Source: Candidatus Roizmanbacteria bacterium (lineage in GTDB: Bacteria > Patescibacteriota > Microgenomatia > UBA1406 > GWC2-37-13). Taken from it: a DNA stretch of 64,000 nt. A program made the translations under genes and the position numbers. Positions 51,566-60,030 of the stretch are shown piece after piece; within the stretch, counting starts at the first letter, position 1, and every line of letters begins with the position of its first letter. The stretch is from positions 1-64,000 of the forward strand of contig JACRPE010000001.1 in NCBI GenBank assembly GCA_016214055.1, given 5' to 3'. Below the pieces are notes generated by a model. It was not told where the DNA came from. It ran no database searches and worked only from the letters and a program-made list of their open reading frames with translations.

Positions 51566-54127
51566 CTACTGCTTCAGTACCATTTTCACCCCTTTTATCC
51601 CCACAAAAGAAAGCGCGGAGATGAGGATGAGAACCCCATACATAAGGGGAGAAACCGGAGCGATTTTAAACCACGCCGCAAGCGTGGGATGAGTCACAAT
51701 CGCAAATTGGGTGAAAAAAGGAAAGAGGAATGCGAAGAAAAATACCGGGCTTAAAAGATGAGGTAGATGCTTGTGGAGTGAGCGGTGACTCAGCCATTGA
51801 TCGATGAGGATGAATGACTGGATGAGGGTCAGGATGGTAAAGGCGGCCGTACCTGCCATGCCTGCACCAAAATACTTCATAAATATACCAAAACTTCCGA
51901 GAATGAGTACGGTGCCAATAACTCCCAAATAGAATATATAGCTACGTTCGTGAGACTTAAGTAATACCATATCTCGATCGGGTTTCTGAGCCATGAGATG
52001 AGGGTCCCGAGGGGAAAAAGCGAGTGAAAGAGCGGGAATACCGTCGGTCACCAAGTTGATATATAGAAGCTGTATCGGGAAAAAGATGTCATGAAATCCG
52101 AGCACAAGACCTCCAATGAGTGCAAATGCCTCTGTAATATTGCACGCAAGAAGATAAATTATGGCGTTTTTGAGGTTTTTGATGATGTTCCGGCCTTCTT
52201 CAATTGCGTTCACGATGGAGGCAAAGTTATCGTCGGTTATGACCATGTCTGCCGTCTCACGGGCCACATCGGTGCCTACCAGGCCCATAGCCACACCTAC
52301 GTCGGCCTGTTTAAGAGCAATAGCGTCGTTCACCCCGTCTCCCGTCACGGCAACGATCTCACCGAGCTTCTGGTAAAGGGAAACGATGCGATGCTTATGG
52401 AAGGGGCTCGTGCGAGCAAATATGCGCACACGGGGCAGAATTTGGAGCAATTCTGCGTCCGAATATGCCTCCACCTGAGCGCCGGTCAAAATCTCACTCC
52501 CCTCCTCCACAATCCCGGCAACCATCCCGATCGCCTCGGCAGTCTTTTCATTGTCCCCGGTGATCATAATGACGCGTATGCCAGCCTTTTTTGCCCGCTC
52601 AACAGCTTCCCTCACTTCGGGACGGGGGGCGTCGTGGATGGCGACCATACCTAAGAAAATTAACGGGTTAACTGGTTCACGGGTTAACGAATTACTGACA
52701 GAATCTATCGAGTTTGAGTAAGCAAACGCCAGGACTCGTAATCCTTTCCTCGCCCATACCTCCATCTGTATCTCAATCTTACTTCGTTCTTCTTGGGTAA
52801 CTTTTGATATTTCCAAAATTGACTCGGGGGCACCTTTTGAAAAAATATATTTTTGTACGGGCGGGGATAATCCCGCCCCTACATTATTTACTACAACCGA
52901 CATTCTCTTTGTTACACTATCAAAAGGCATTTCTTCTATAATCTTCCATTCCTTTCTCACTTCATCAGGTTTTAATCCGATTTCATGGGCCAAGTATAAA
53001 AGCGCTCCCTCAGTTGGATCTCCAAGAACATCATAGGACCCGTGGTCATGAACATAAACGAGAGACGCGGTCGAACAGAGGATGCCGTTTAAAATTAATA
53101 ATGAATATGCATCTGTCTTAATTATTGGTAATTGGTTATTGGTTATTGGGATTTGTTTGGTAATTGGATTTTGGATATTGGTTATTTGACCATTGACATA
53201 GACTTCCTTCACCTTCATCTTATTCGTAGTAAGCGTTCCCGTCTTATCCGTTGCAATCAATGTAACGCTTCCCAGAGCCTCAATCGCCGATAGTTTACGG
53301 ATGATAGATCGACGGTTTGACATCTCCTTTACCCCCATGGAAAGGGTAATCGTCATGACCGCAGGGAGTCCTTCAGGGACCACCGCAACGGCAAGTGATA
53401 TGGCAAGAAGGAATGCGGGAAAGTAACCCGATCCTTGTAAATAGGAAATAATGAAAACAATAATCGCTGCGCCAATTCCGATGATGCCGATGAGACGTGT
53501 AAGATCTTCTAATTTTTTTTGTAATGGCGTTTGGGTATCGTCAATAACCGATAAATTTTGAGCAATCTTTCCAAATTTCGTCTGCATACCGGTTTGTTTT
53601 ACCTGCAAAAGTCCCCGACCTTTAGCCGCGATGGTTCCTGAAAATATTTCATCTTGTAACATCTTCGGAACTGGCATGGATTCACCGGTCAACACGGATT
53701 CGTTAACTTCCAAATTCATTGACTCGACGATGATGCCATCGGCCGGTATTTTCACTCCTTCTTCGATAAAGCATATGTCTCCGGGAACGAGATCCTGACT
53801 TTGAATCTCAATCTGAATGCCGTCGCGGATGACGCGGACCTTTGACACGGTTATCTTTTTTAAAGCCGCAATAGCTCCTTCTGCTTTGGCTTCCTGATAG
53901 ATGCCAAAACATGCGTTTAAAACGACGATGGCGAGTATAAGCGAGCCGTCAATAGCCTCACCGATGAAGAATGAAGCGAATGCCGCAACAATAAGAAGAA
54001 TCGTGAGAAAATTATTAAACTGACCAAAGAAAGTCAAGAATATGTTCTTTTTTTTCTTGACTTCAAGAGTGTTGGGACCATATTGCTTTAATAAAGAGAT
54101 GGCTTGGTCAGATGTAAGTCCTTTCAT
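51566..54127 (-). CDS. P-type Ca2+/cation-transporting ATPase
   Basis: 'LIATDKTGTLTTNKM', 'MITGDNEKTAEAIG', 'AVTGDGVNDAIALKQADVGVAMG'. Confidence 0.95.
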   Translation of the reverse strand: MKGLTSDQAISLLKQYGPNTLEVKKKKNIFLTFFGQFNNFLTILLIVAAFASFFIGEAIDGSLILAIVVLNACFGIYQEAKAEGAIAALKKITVSKVRVIRDGIQIEIQSQDLVPGDICFIEEGVKIPADGIIVESMNLEVNESVLTGESMPVPKMLQDEIFSGTIAAKGRGLLQVKQTGMQTKFGKIAQNLSVIDDTQTPLQKKLEDLTRLIGIIGIGAAIIVFIISYLQGSGYFPAFLLAISLAVAVVPEGLPAVMTITLSMGVKEMSNRRSIIRKLSAIEALGSVTLIATDKTGTLTTNKMKVKEVYVNGQITNIQNPITKQIPITNNQLPIIKTDAYSLLILNGILCSTASLVYVHDHGSYDVLGDPTEGALLYLAHEIGLKPDEVRKEWKIIEEMPFDSVTKRMSVVVNNVGAGLSPPVQKYIFSKGAPESILEISKVTQEERSKIEIQMEVWARKGLRVLAFAYSNSIDSVSNSLTREPVNPLIFLGMVAIHDAPRPEVREAVERAKKAGIRVIMITGDNEKTAEAIGMVAGIVEEGSEILTGAQVEAYSDAELLQILPRVRIFARTSPFHKHRIVSLYQKLGEIVAVTGDGVNDAIALKQADVGVAMGLVGTDVARETADMVITDDNFASIVNAIEEGRNIIKNLKNAIIYLLACNITEAFALIGGLVLGFHDIFFPIQLLYINLVTDGIPALSLAFSPRDPHLMAQKPDRDMVLLKSHERSYIFYLGVIGTVLILGSFGIFMKYFGAGMAGTAAFTILTLIQSFILIDQWLSHRSLHKHLPHLLSPVFFFAFLFPFFTQFAIVTHPTLAAWFKIAPVSPLMYGVLILISALSFVGIKGVKMVLKQ
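52657..52697. repeat. TTAACGGGTTAAC-type repeat inside the P-type ATPase gene
   Basis: aattaacgggttaactggttcacgggttaacgaatta, encoding NSLTREPVNPLIF. Confidence 0.85.
53120..53189. repeat. TTGGTTATTGG repeat inside the P-type ATPase gene
   Basis: aattattggtaattggttattggttattgggatttgtttggtaattggattttggatattggttatt, encoding ITNIQNPITKQIPITNNQLPII. Confidence 0.88.
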
Positions 54128-54258
54128 AGTAAATTCCAAGTTCCAAATTCCAAGATACAAACAATACTCAATAACCAAACCACAATAATCAAGTGTAGTA
54201 TTTTGGAAATTGTGAAATTGATCATTGTTTGGATTACTTGTAACTTGGTTATTGGAAA

Positions 54259-54777
54259 TTAATTATATTCTAAAAGCCTCTGCCTGACTTTCATCGTCCG
54301 AAGCTGATCATAAGACTCATCCATCGTAGATAAAAGCTCGGTAATGGTCTTTTCCGCATCGGAAAAAGTGACTGCGCGGAGATTATGGGGAAAATAATGG
54401 AATACTTCATTGCGGCCCAACTTCCATGTCTGCCAAATCCGGTGTGCGAGTGGCTCCCCGCTTGCATTGATAATCTTGAGATAGAGCGACCGGTCGCCAA
54501 GTTTGGCAACCAGATGTGGCGATAAAAGTTTTCCTAGACGAAGATGATCGGATATATAGTCGAGGTGAGATATAAATTTTACGTCTTTGAATAGTTGTTT
54601 CAAAAAACCTTCAAAGGCTTTTGCAAAAGGAAAAATGAGAAAAGAATAATCTTTAAACTGGAAGGCGTGGTCACGGACAATGTCGTCTTTGAGATACAGT
54701 CCTTCTTCGATTAAGTCCTTTTGCGTCTGTGAAAAGTACCGCCAGATAGGTTTTTTTTGTAATTCAGCCCTGTCCAT
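54259..54777 (-). CDS. HEPN-like domain protein (candidate)
   Basis: All-helical ORF with 'KLGRNEVFHYF' (RxxxxH). Confidence 0.45.
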   Translation of the reverse strand: MDRAELQKKPIWRYFSQTQKDLIEEGLYLKDDIVRDHAFQFKDYSFLIFPFAKAFEGFLKQLFKDVKFISHLDYISDHLRLGKLLSPHLVAKLGDRSLYLKIINASGEPLAHRIWQTWKLGRNEVFHYFPHNLRAVTFSDAEKTITELLSTMDESYDQLRTMKVRQRLLEYN

Positions 54778-54814
54778 ATATACATATGGTAGCAGAAATC
54801 TGTATACTTTTCTC

Positions 54815-56344
54815 ATGTACCGCATCAAGGAACTTGCCATTATCCTCGTTCTCATCGGTTTTCTTGCCTACCTTCCCTCACTCTTTGGAGGATTTGTATG
54901 GGATGACGAAGATTTTGTGTATGCCAATACATATGTGAAAGAATTTCAGATCGGAAAATTCTGGACGGAGAACGCGATCGCCGGCCGGGGAAAGAATTCC
55001 AATTATTATCGACCGATACAATTTTCGATGTATGCTTTGATTTATAAAGTGGCAGGGCCGAGTCCGATTGCGTTTCACGCGGTGGGAATTGGGCTACATG
55101 TTATAACGGCTATAATGGTTATAATAGTTATAACGATTATAACTGGCTCTTCTTCTGTGGGATTTCTGACTTCGCTTTTTTTTCTAATTCATCCCCTTCA
55201 AACTGAATCAATCAGTTATATTTCGGGGCACTCTGACCCGCTCTACGCGGTATTTTTTCTGTTATCAATTTTATTTTTTTTAAAAAGAAACGAGCGGATG
55301 CTTTATAAAGTATTGAGTGTGGTTTTTTTTATTATTGCTCTATTATCAAAAGAATTAGCACTTGTATTGCCGGGGATAGCGATCTTATTGTGTGTTTTGT
55401 CATCCCGACCGGAGCGGAGGGATCTTAAAGATTTTGAGATTCCTCGACAAGCTCGGAATGACATATTATTTGTCGCAATATTTACAACGATTGCCCTCCT
55501 CTACCTCCTCTCCCGTTTCACTTTTTTACAGTTCTCCGACATTGCGGTTTTTTGGAAAGGAAACCCGTATGGAGAACATTTCGTAACAAGGCTTGCGACG
55601 TTTTTTCAAAACTTTTTTGTTTATCTTGGACTCCTTATCTATCCTAAAGATCTTTTCATGGAGCGGGATTTTACCGTGAAGATGGTAACTTCTTTGTGGA
55701 ACGTATGGACACTCCTCTTCTTCATATTAAATACAGGTATCGGTATATTTTATTTCAAAAATAGAAATAAAGAGCACGTTCGCCTTTTTTTCTACTTCTG
55801 GATTGCATTTCTCATCTCGCTTTTACCCTATACCGGCGTTTTTCTTTTAAACGGTATATTTTATGAACATTATATGTATCTGCCTCAAGTGTTTTTTTGG
55901 GCGGCAGTCTTTTCACTCAGTCATAAGTTACTTAAGAACCTTAAGTTTCTTAAGTTACTTATGTTTGTGTTGCTTTTCCTGTTTCTCGTACGTTCGTATG
56001 TGCGGCAGTATGAGTGGATTGACTCTGAACGGTTTTATCGGCAAACCCTTTCATATGCGCCCAAAAGTGTACGGATCATGAATGGGTTGGGAATGAGTTT
56101 GGCCGAAAAAGAAAACTGTGTTGAGGCGATACAGGTGTATAAACGGGCAAGCGCACTTTCCCCACGTACCCCAAACCTCTATCATAACATCGCAAATTGT
56201 TATCTCAGTATGCAAAAACCTGATGAAGCGGAAAAATATTATCTCAAAGCCCTTGAGACCGATCCCTCGTTTACCTTTTCATGTATTTCACTTAAAAATA
56301 TGGGGCGACCCAAATCCTCTTGCATAATACCGCAGAAGTATTAA
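54815..56344 (+). CDS. multi-TM membrane protein with C-terminal TPR repeats
   Basis: 'YLPSLFGGFVWDDEDFVYAN...YYRPIQFSMYALIYKVAG...HPLQTESISYISGHSDPLYAVFFLLSI' followed by TPR motifs. Confidence 0.8.
   Translation: MYRIKELAIILVLIGFLAYLPSLFGGFVWDDEDFVYANTYVKEFQIGKFWTENAIAGRGKNSNYYRPIQFSMYALIYKVAGPSPIAFHAVGIGLHVITAIMVIIVITIITGSSSVGFLTSLFFLIHPLQTESISYISGHSDPLYAVFFLLSILFFLKRNERMLYKVLSVVFFIIALLSKELALVLPGIAILLCVLSSRPERRDLKDFEIPRQARNDILFVAIFTTIALLYLLSRFTFLQFSDIAVFWKGNPYGEHFVTRLATFFQNFFVYLGLLIYPKDLFMERDFTVKMVTSLWNVWTLLFFILNTGIGIFYFKNRNKEHVRLFFYFWIAFLISLLPYTGVFLLNGIFYEHYMYLPQVFFWAAVFSLSHKLLKNLKFLKLLMFVLLFLFLVRSYVRQYEWIDSERFYRQTLSYAPKSVRIMNGLGMSLAEKENCVEAIQVYKRASALSPRTPNLYHNIANCYLSMQKPDEAEKYYLKALETDPSFTFSCISLKNMGRPKSSCIIPQKY
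55099..55144. repeat. TTATAAC/TATAAT repeat inside the TPR membrane protein gene
   Basis: gttataacggctataatggttataatagttataacgattataac, encoding ITAIMVIIVITIIT. Confidence 0.88.
55399..55462. repeat. family-1/2-like palindromic repeat inside the TPR membrane protein gene
   Basis: gtcatcccgaccggagcggagggatcttaaagattttgagattcctcgacaagctcggaatgaca, encoding SSRPERRDLKDFEIPRQARNDI. Confidence 0.88.
55921..55965. repeat. CTTAAG/TTACTTAAG repeat inside the TPR membrane protein gene
   Basis: ataagttacttaagaaccttaagtttcttaagttacttatg, encoding HKLLKNLKFLKLLM. Confidence 0.88.
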
Positions 56345-56357
56345 AATAGATTTCACC

Positions 56358-57032
56358 ATGAAGAAATTGTTTGAACTTATTAATAAAAACTTCGAGTTCT
56401 CCCAATTCTTCCCTTCGTTCCACTCAAAAGAAAAAAAAGATAGTCCCATTATCACCGTATCCCGCGAAAAAGGCTCGGGCGGCCGTCCAATCGCATTCCT
56501 GGTTGCAAAAGAACTGGGAAGCCCGTGGACAGTATTTCACAAAGATATTGTGGAGGAAATCGCCAAAGAAGTACACCTGGAAAAAGAACTGATTGAGGAG
56601 GTTGATGAAGCACAAATTCCTCTTATTACTCAATTAGTTGACAACATGTTGGGAAAACAGTACCTGAATTTATCCGGTTATTACAAACATCTCGTCCGTA
56701 TTTTATCTACGATTGGCCAACGGGGACATGCCATCATCATAGGACGCGGAGCAAATTTCTTATTTCCTCAGGCTTTCAAAGTCCGTATCGTATGTGAGAT
56801 GGAAGAGCGCATTCGCGGAGTTATGAAGTATGAAAAAGTTAACAGGCGTGAAGCGATGGCTCTTATTGAAAAATCGGATCGGGAACGCACTCATTTTACT
56901 CAGTCATTATTTCAGCATGATCCAAGTAAAGCGCATCATTATGATATGGTCATACGCACGGGGAAAAATCTTTCGTTGGAAGATGCCGCTGAGATTATTG
57001 TAAACACGGCAAGGAAGAGGTTTGGATTGTAA
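56358..57032 (+). CDS. cytidylate kinase-like family protein
   Basis: 'PIITVSREKGSGGRPIAFLVAKELGSPWTVFHKDIVEEIAKE...IIIGRGANFLF'. Confidence 0.85.
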   Translation: MKKLFELINKNFEFSQFFPSFHSKEKKDSPIITVSREKGSGGRPIAFLVAKELGSPWTVFHKDIVEEIAKEVHLEKELIEEVDEAQIPLITQLVDNMLGKQYLNLSGYYKHLVRILSTIGQRGHAIIIGRGANFLFPQAFKVRIVCEMEERIRGVMKYEKVNRREAMALIEKSDRERTHFTQSLFQHDPSKAHHYDMVIRTGKNLSLEDAAEIIVNTARKRFGL

Positions 57033-57797
57033 TTAAACCTTCTCCAAATCAATCCTCACTCCCGGAGTCATGGTGGAAGACAGATATGCCTGGAAGATGT
57101 GCATCTTGCCTACTGCCTCAATAAATGCTTTTAAGTTTTCAACAAGCTTTACATCTTCATAGGAAAGTTTTCCTACCATCTGGTGGATAAGGGGAAATTT
57201 CGGTTCAGTTCTCCATCGCAAGGTACCTTTTAAGAATTTTTTTGCAACTTCCTCGGGAGTAGGTGAAATCGTGCCTGCTTTCGGATTTGGCATAAGACCT
57301 TTGGGGCCGAGAACTTTTGCATATTTTGCCAATTTAGGCATGAATGAAGGATGGGTGATGAGGATGTCAAAATTCATCTTTCCACTCTCAAGTTCGTTTA
57401 GGACAGCATCATTCACAATTGCAACGCGAACTGTTTTTCCGGTGGCATGGGGAAGCTCAACCTCGCCTTTTAATCCTGTTTTCTCGACATTCATGTGAAT
57501 CTCAACAGATTCGTCAAAGCTGGTGTACTTCATCTTTTTAAGAAGGGCAACCGCCTCCTCGAGTGAGTATTTTTTAGCGGAATCGACCATTTTTTTTGAT
57601 TTTTGATACTTTGCGCCTTTTGCTTTTTTGACAACTTTTTTCGTGTCGGCCTTCTTTTCAGGCTTCTTCTTTGGGGCCTCTTCAACGACTTCTGGTTCTT
57701 TTGCCATCTTTTTCTCGGCGGCCTTTTCTTTCTGCTTGGCCTTTTGTTCTTTTTCAACTTCTTCAACTCCGAGTGTGCGTGGTTTCATTTTTCCCAT
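57033..57797 (-). CDS. rplA: ribosomal protein L1 with Lys/Glu-rich N-terminal extension
   Basis: 'LPHATGKTVRVAIV...VLGPKGLMPNPKAGTISP...SSTMTPGVRID'. Confidence 0.94.
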   Translation of the reverse strand: MGKMKPRTLGVEEVEKEQKAKQKEKAAEKKMAKEPEVVEEAPKKKPEKKADTKKVVKKAKGAKYQKSKKMVDSAKKYSLEEAVALLKKMKYTSFDESVEIHMNVEKTGLKGEVELPHATGKTVRVAIVNDAVLNELESGKMNFDILITHPSFMPKLAKYAKVLGPKGLMPNPKAGTISPTPEEVAKKFLKGTLRWRTEPKFPLIHQMVGKLSYEDVKLVENLKAFIEAVGKMHIFQAYLSSTMTPGVRIDLEKV

Positions 57798-57807
57798 ATA
57801 TATTGTT

Positions 57808-57859
57808 GTCATGCTGAATTTATTTCAGCATCCAGATCCCGAAACAAGTTCGGGATGAC
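57808..57859. repeat. palindromic repeat family 1 between rplA and rplK
   Basis: gtcatgctgaatttatttcagcatccagatcccgaaacaagttcgggatgac. Confidence 0.9.
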
Positions 57860-57875
57860 CTATGTCAAATAATAA

Positions 57876-58301
57876 TCATTTCTCCGAATCAATTCCCATA
57901 CTGCGGGCAGTTCCGGCGACCACTTTTTTTGCCGCCTCAAGATCGTCAGTATTCATATCCGGCAGTTTTTCTTTGGCGATTTCTTCCAGTTGAACTTTAG
58001 TAAGCTTGCCCACTTTTTCTGTGTTGGGTTTACCTGAGCCCAATTTTAATCCTAATTTTCGTTTAATCATGGCGGTGACAGGAGGAAGTTTTGTGATAAA
58101 GGTAAAAGTACGATCTTCAAATACGGTGATGACGGCGGGGATGATCTGTCCCTTTAATTTGGCCGTACGTGCATTATATTCCTTGATGAACTCCATGATG
58201 GGAACTCCGTGTTGCCCTAAAGCAGGACCGACTGGGGGGGCGGGTGTCGCCTCACCGGCGGGTAAATTTAATTTGATTAGTGTCTTAACTTTTTTTGCCA
58301 T
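57876..58301 (-). CDS. rplK: ribosomal protein L11
   Basis: '[38 protein letters not shown]'. Confidence 0.97.
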   Translation of the reverse strand: MAKKVKTLIKLNLPAGEATPAPPVGPALGQHGVPIMEFIKEYNARTAKLKGQIIPAVITVFEDRTFTFITKLPPVTAMIKRKLGLKLGSGKPNTEKVGKLTKVQLEEIAKEKLPDMNTDDLEAAKKVVAGTARSMGIDSEK

Positions 58302-58309
58302 AATCTAAA

Positions 58310-58400
58310 TGCCTAACTAATTAACGGATTAACAAATTAAAAAATTAACGAATTCTCTTTTATTAATTCGTGAACCCGTTAATCTGTTAATTCGTTAATT
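58310..58400. repeat. AATTAACGGATTAAC repeat between rplK and nusG
   Basis: taactaattaacggattaacaaattaaaaaattaacgaattc...taattcgtgaacccgttaatctgttaattcgttaattta. Confidence 0.85.
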
Positions 58401-58987
58401 TATAACTTCTGAACTTGCAAGAAATCTAACTCGAGCGGTGTCTCACGGTCAAAGATGGAAACCAACACGCGCACTTTTCCGCTTTCCTCATCGATAGCCT
58501 CAATGGTTCCCAAGAATTCGGCGAAAGGACCCTCGGTTACCTTGATCGCCTCTCCAACTGAGAATTTTGCTTTGAATTTTGGTTGTTCTTGTGCTACAAA
58601 CTTCATGATTGCCTCAACTTCTTTATCTGAAATAGGAGTTGGTTTCAATCCTGCGCCCACAAATCCGGTAACTCCCTCGGTTGTCCTTACCACAAGCCAT
58701 GAATCATCGGTTAGAATCATACGAATTAACACGTAACCGGGGAACACTTTTTCGATGGCAGACGTTTTCTTTCCTTTTTTGATGACTACCACATCTCGAA
58801 CAGGAATAACTACTTCAAAAATCTTATCTTCCACTCCAAGGCTTTTGATTCTTTGTTCAAGGGCTTGCTTTACTTTATTCTCATATCCCGTTTGGATGTG
58901 AATCACATACCACTTGGGTTGCGCACCCAACACAGGCACATTTTCAAGCGCTTCTTTTTGTTCTTTTCCTAAATCTGCAGGCTGCAT
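58400..58987 (-). CDS. nusG: transcription termination/antitermination protein NusG
   Basis: 'KWYVIHIQTGYENKVKQALEQRIKSLGVEDKIFEVVIPV...FPGYVLIRMILTDDSWLVVRTTEGVTGFVG...GPFAEFLGTIEAID'. Confidence 0.96.
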   Translation of the reverse strand: MQPADLGKEQKEALENVPVLGAQPKWYVIHIQTGYENKVKQALEQRIKSLGVEDKIFEVVIPVRDVVVIKKGKKTSAIEKVFPGYVLIRMILTDDSWLVVRTTEGVTGFVGAGLKPTPISDKEVEAIMKFVAQEQPKFKAKFSVGEAIKVTEGPFAEFLGTIEAIDEESGKVRVLVSIFDRETPLELDFLQVQKL

Positions 58988-58999
58988 ATGTTATGAAGT

Positions 59000-59197
59000 T
59001 TACCTCAACTTCGTAAATACTTCCAATCCTTTGGCCAGTAAAACATCTATTATACCTATATATACTCCAATTATCAATGATATTGCAATTACGATGGTTG
59101 TCAAGCGGATTGTCTCTTGTTTAGTCGGCCACGTCACCTTTTTAAGCTCGTCGATGATGTCGCGAGCGAAGGCAGGTGTCACGATTGTCTTTTGCAT
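59000..59197 (-). CDS. secE: preprotein translocase subunit SecE
   Basis: 'IIDELKKVTWPTKQETIRLTTIVIAISLIIGVYIGIIDVLLAKGLEVF'. Confidence 0.95.
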   Translation of the reverse strand: MQKTIVTPAFARDIIDELKKVTWPTKQETIRLTTIVIAISLIIGVYIGIIDVLLAKGLEVFTKLR

Positions 59198-59220
59198 GGT
59201 AGGAAGTATAACACAAAAAA

Positions 59221-59266
59221 ATAATTATTATAATAGTTATAATCATTATAATCGTTATAACTGTTA
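59221..59266. repeat. TATAAT/TTATAAC repeat (intergenic)
   Basis: ataattattataatagttataatcattataatcgttataactgttata. Confidence 0.88.
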
Positions 59267-59363
59267 TACCCATCTTACTCCAGTTTGAAGCCCGACAGGG
59301 CAATAAAGTGGATTAGATGGGTGGATACTGAAAAAACAAGTCACAAACCCAAGTTTTTTTAGT
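59266..59363 (+). ncRNA. structured repeat element, copy B
   Basis: TATACCCATCTTACTCCAGTTTGAAGCCCGACAGGGCAATAAAGTGGATTAGATGGGTGGATACTGAAAAAACAAGTCACAAACCCAAGTTTTTTTAGTA; transcription not shown. Confidence 0.55.
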
Positions 59364-59376
59364 ATATATTCATAGT

Positions 59377-60030
59377 ATGAATTCCGAAATTATTCATTCT
59401 GTCGTATTAATTGGAGCAATTGGTATATCTTTCCTCTTTTCTTCCTCTTTTTTCTCTCAGTTTGATTTGCAGATATCAGCCGCACTTTTTATTATTTTTT
59501 TTATCATGAGGAAGGTTCTGGGGAATCGAATCAAATCGCACCTTCTGGAATCGGTCATATTTACGTTTGTCATCCTGCTTACCATCAACTCAACCGGCGG
59601 AATCAACTCGGCCTTTTTCTTCCTTCTTTATTTTCTCCTGTTTTCACTCGCACTCCTCCTTGAACCCATCATCTCAATCACTGCAACCGTTGCGCTTATG
59701 ATATTTTTTATGATCTCACTCCCCTCCGGGCAAAGCATAAAAAGCCTCGTTCCTCTTTTTTCCCTGGCTTTCCTGACGCCCTTTGCCCTTTTTATGGGGC
59801 AAGCATACATAGAAAGTCGAAATTCGAAATTTGAAATTCGAAATTTATCAAATAAATTGACCCAAAAGCAGGAGGAGACGTTTCTTTTTTTATCACTGAT
59901 GTTGAAGAATCATCTGAAAAGTATCAAGACTTCAATTGATAATTTTATGGGCGACCATGAACTTCATGAAATAAAAAAGCACGTCCGTAATATGGAGGGA
60001 TTGATTGAAAAGTTTGAGAAGGAGACATGA
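59377..60030 (+). CDS. hypothetical multi-TM membrane protein
   Basis: Several TM helices; contains AT-rich repeat 59816..59850 encoding RNSKFEIRNLSNK. Confidence 0.65.
   Translation: MNSEIIHSVVLIGAIGISFLFSSSFFSQFDLQISAALFIIFFIMRKVLGNRIKSHLLESVIFTFVILLTINSTGGINSAFFFLLYFLLFSLALLLEPIISITATVALMIFFMISLPSGQSIKSLVPLFSLAFLTPFALFMGQAYIESRNSKFEIRNLSNKLTQKQEETFLFLSLMLKNHLKSIKTSIDNFMGDHELHEIKKHVRNMEGLIEKFEKET

Noticed and set aside
52091-52654. 187-aa plus-strand ORF
   Set aside because: Lies antisense within the well-conserved P-type ATPase coding region; shadow ORF.
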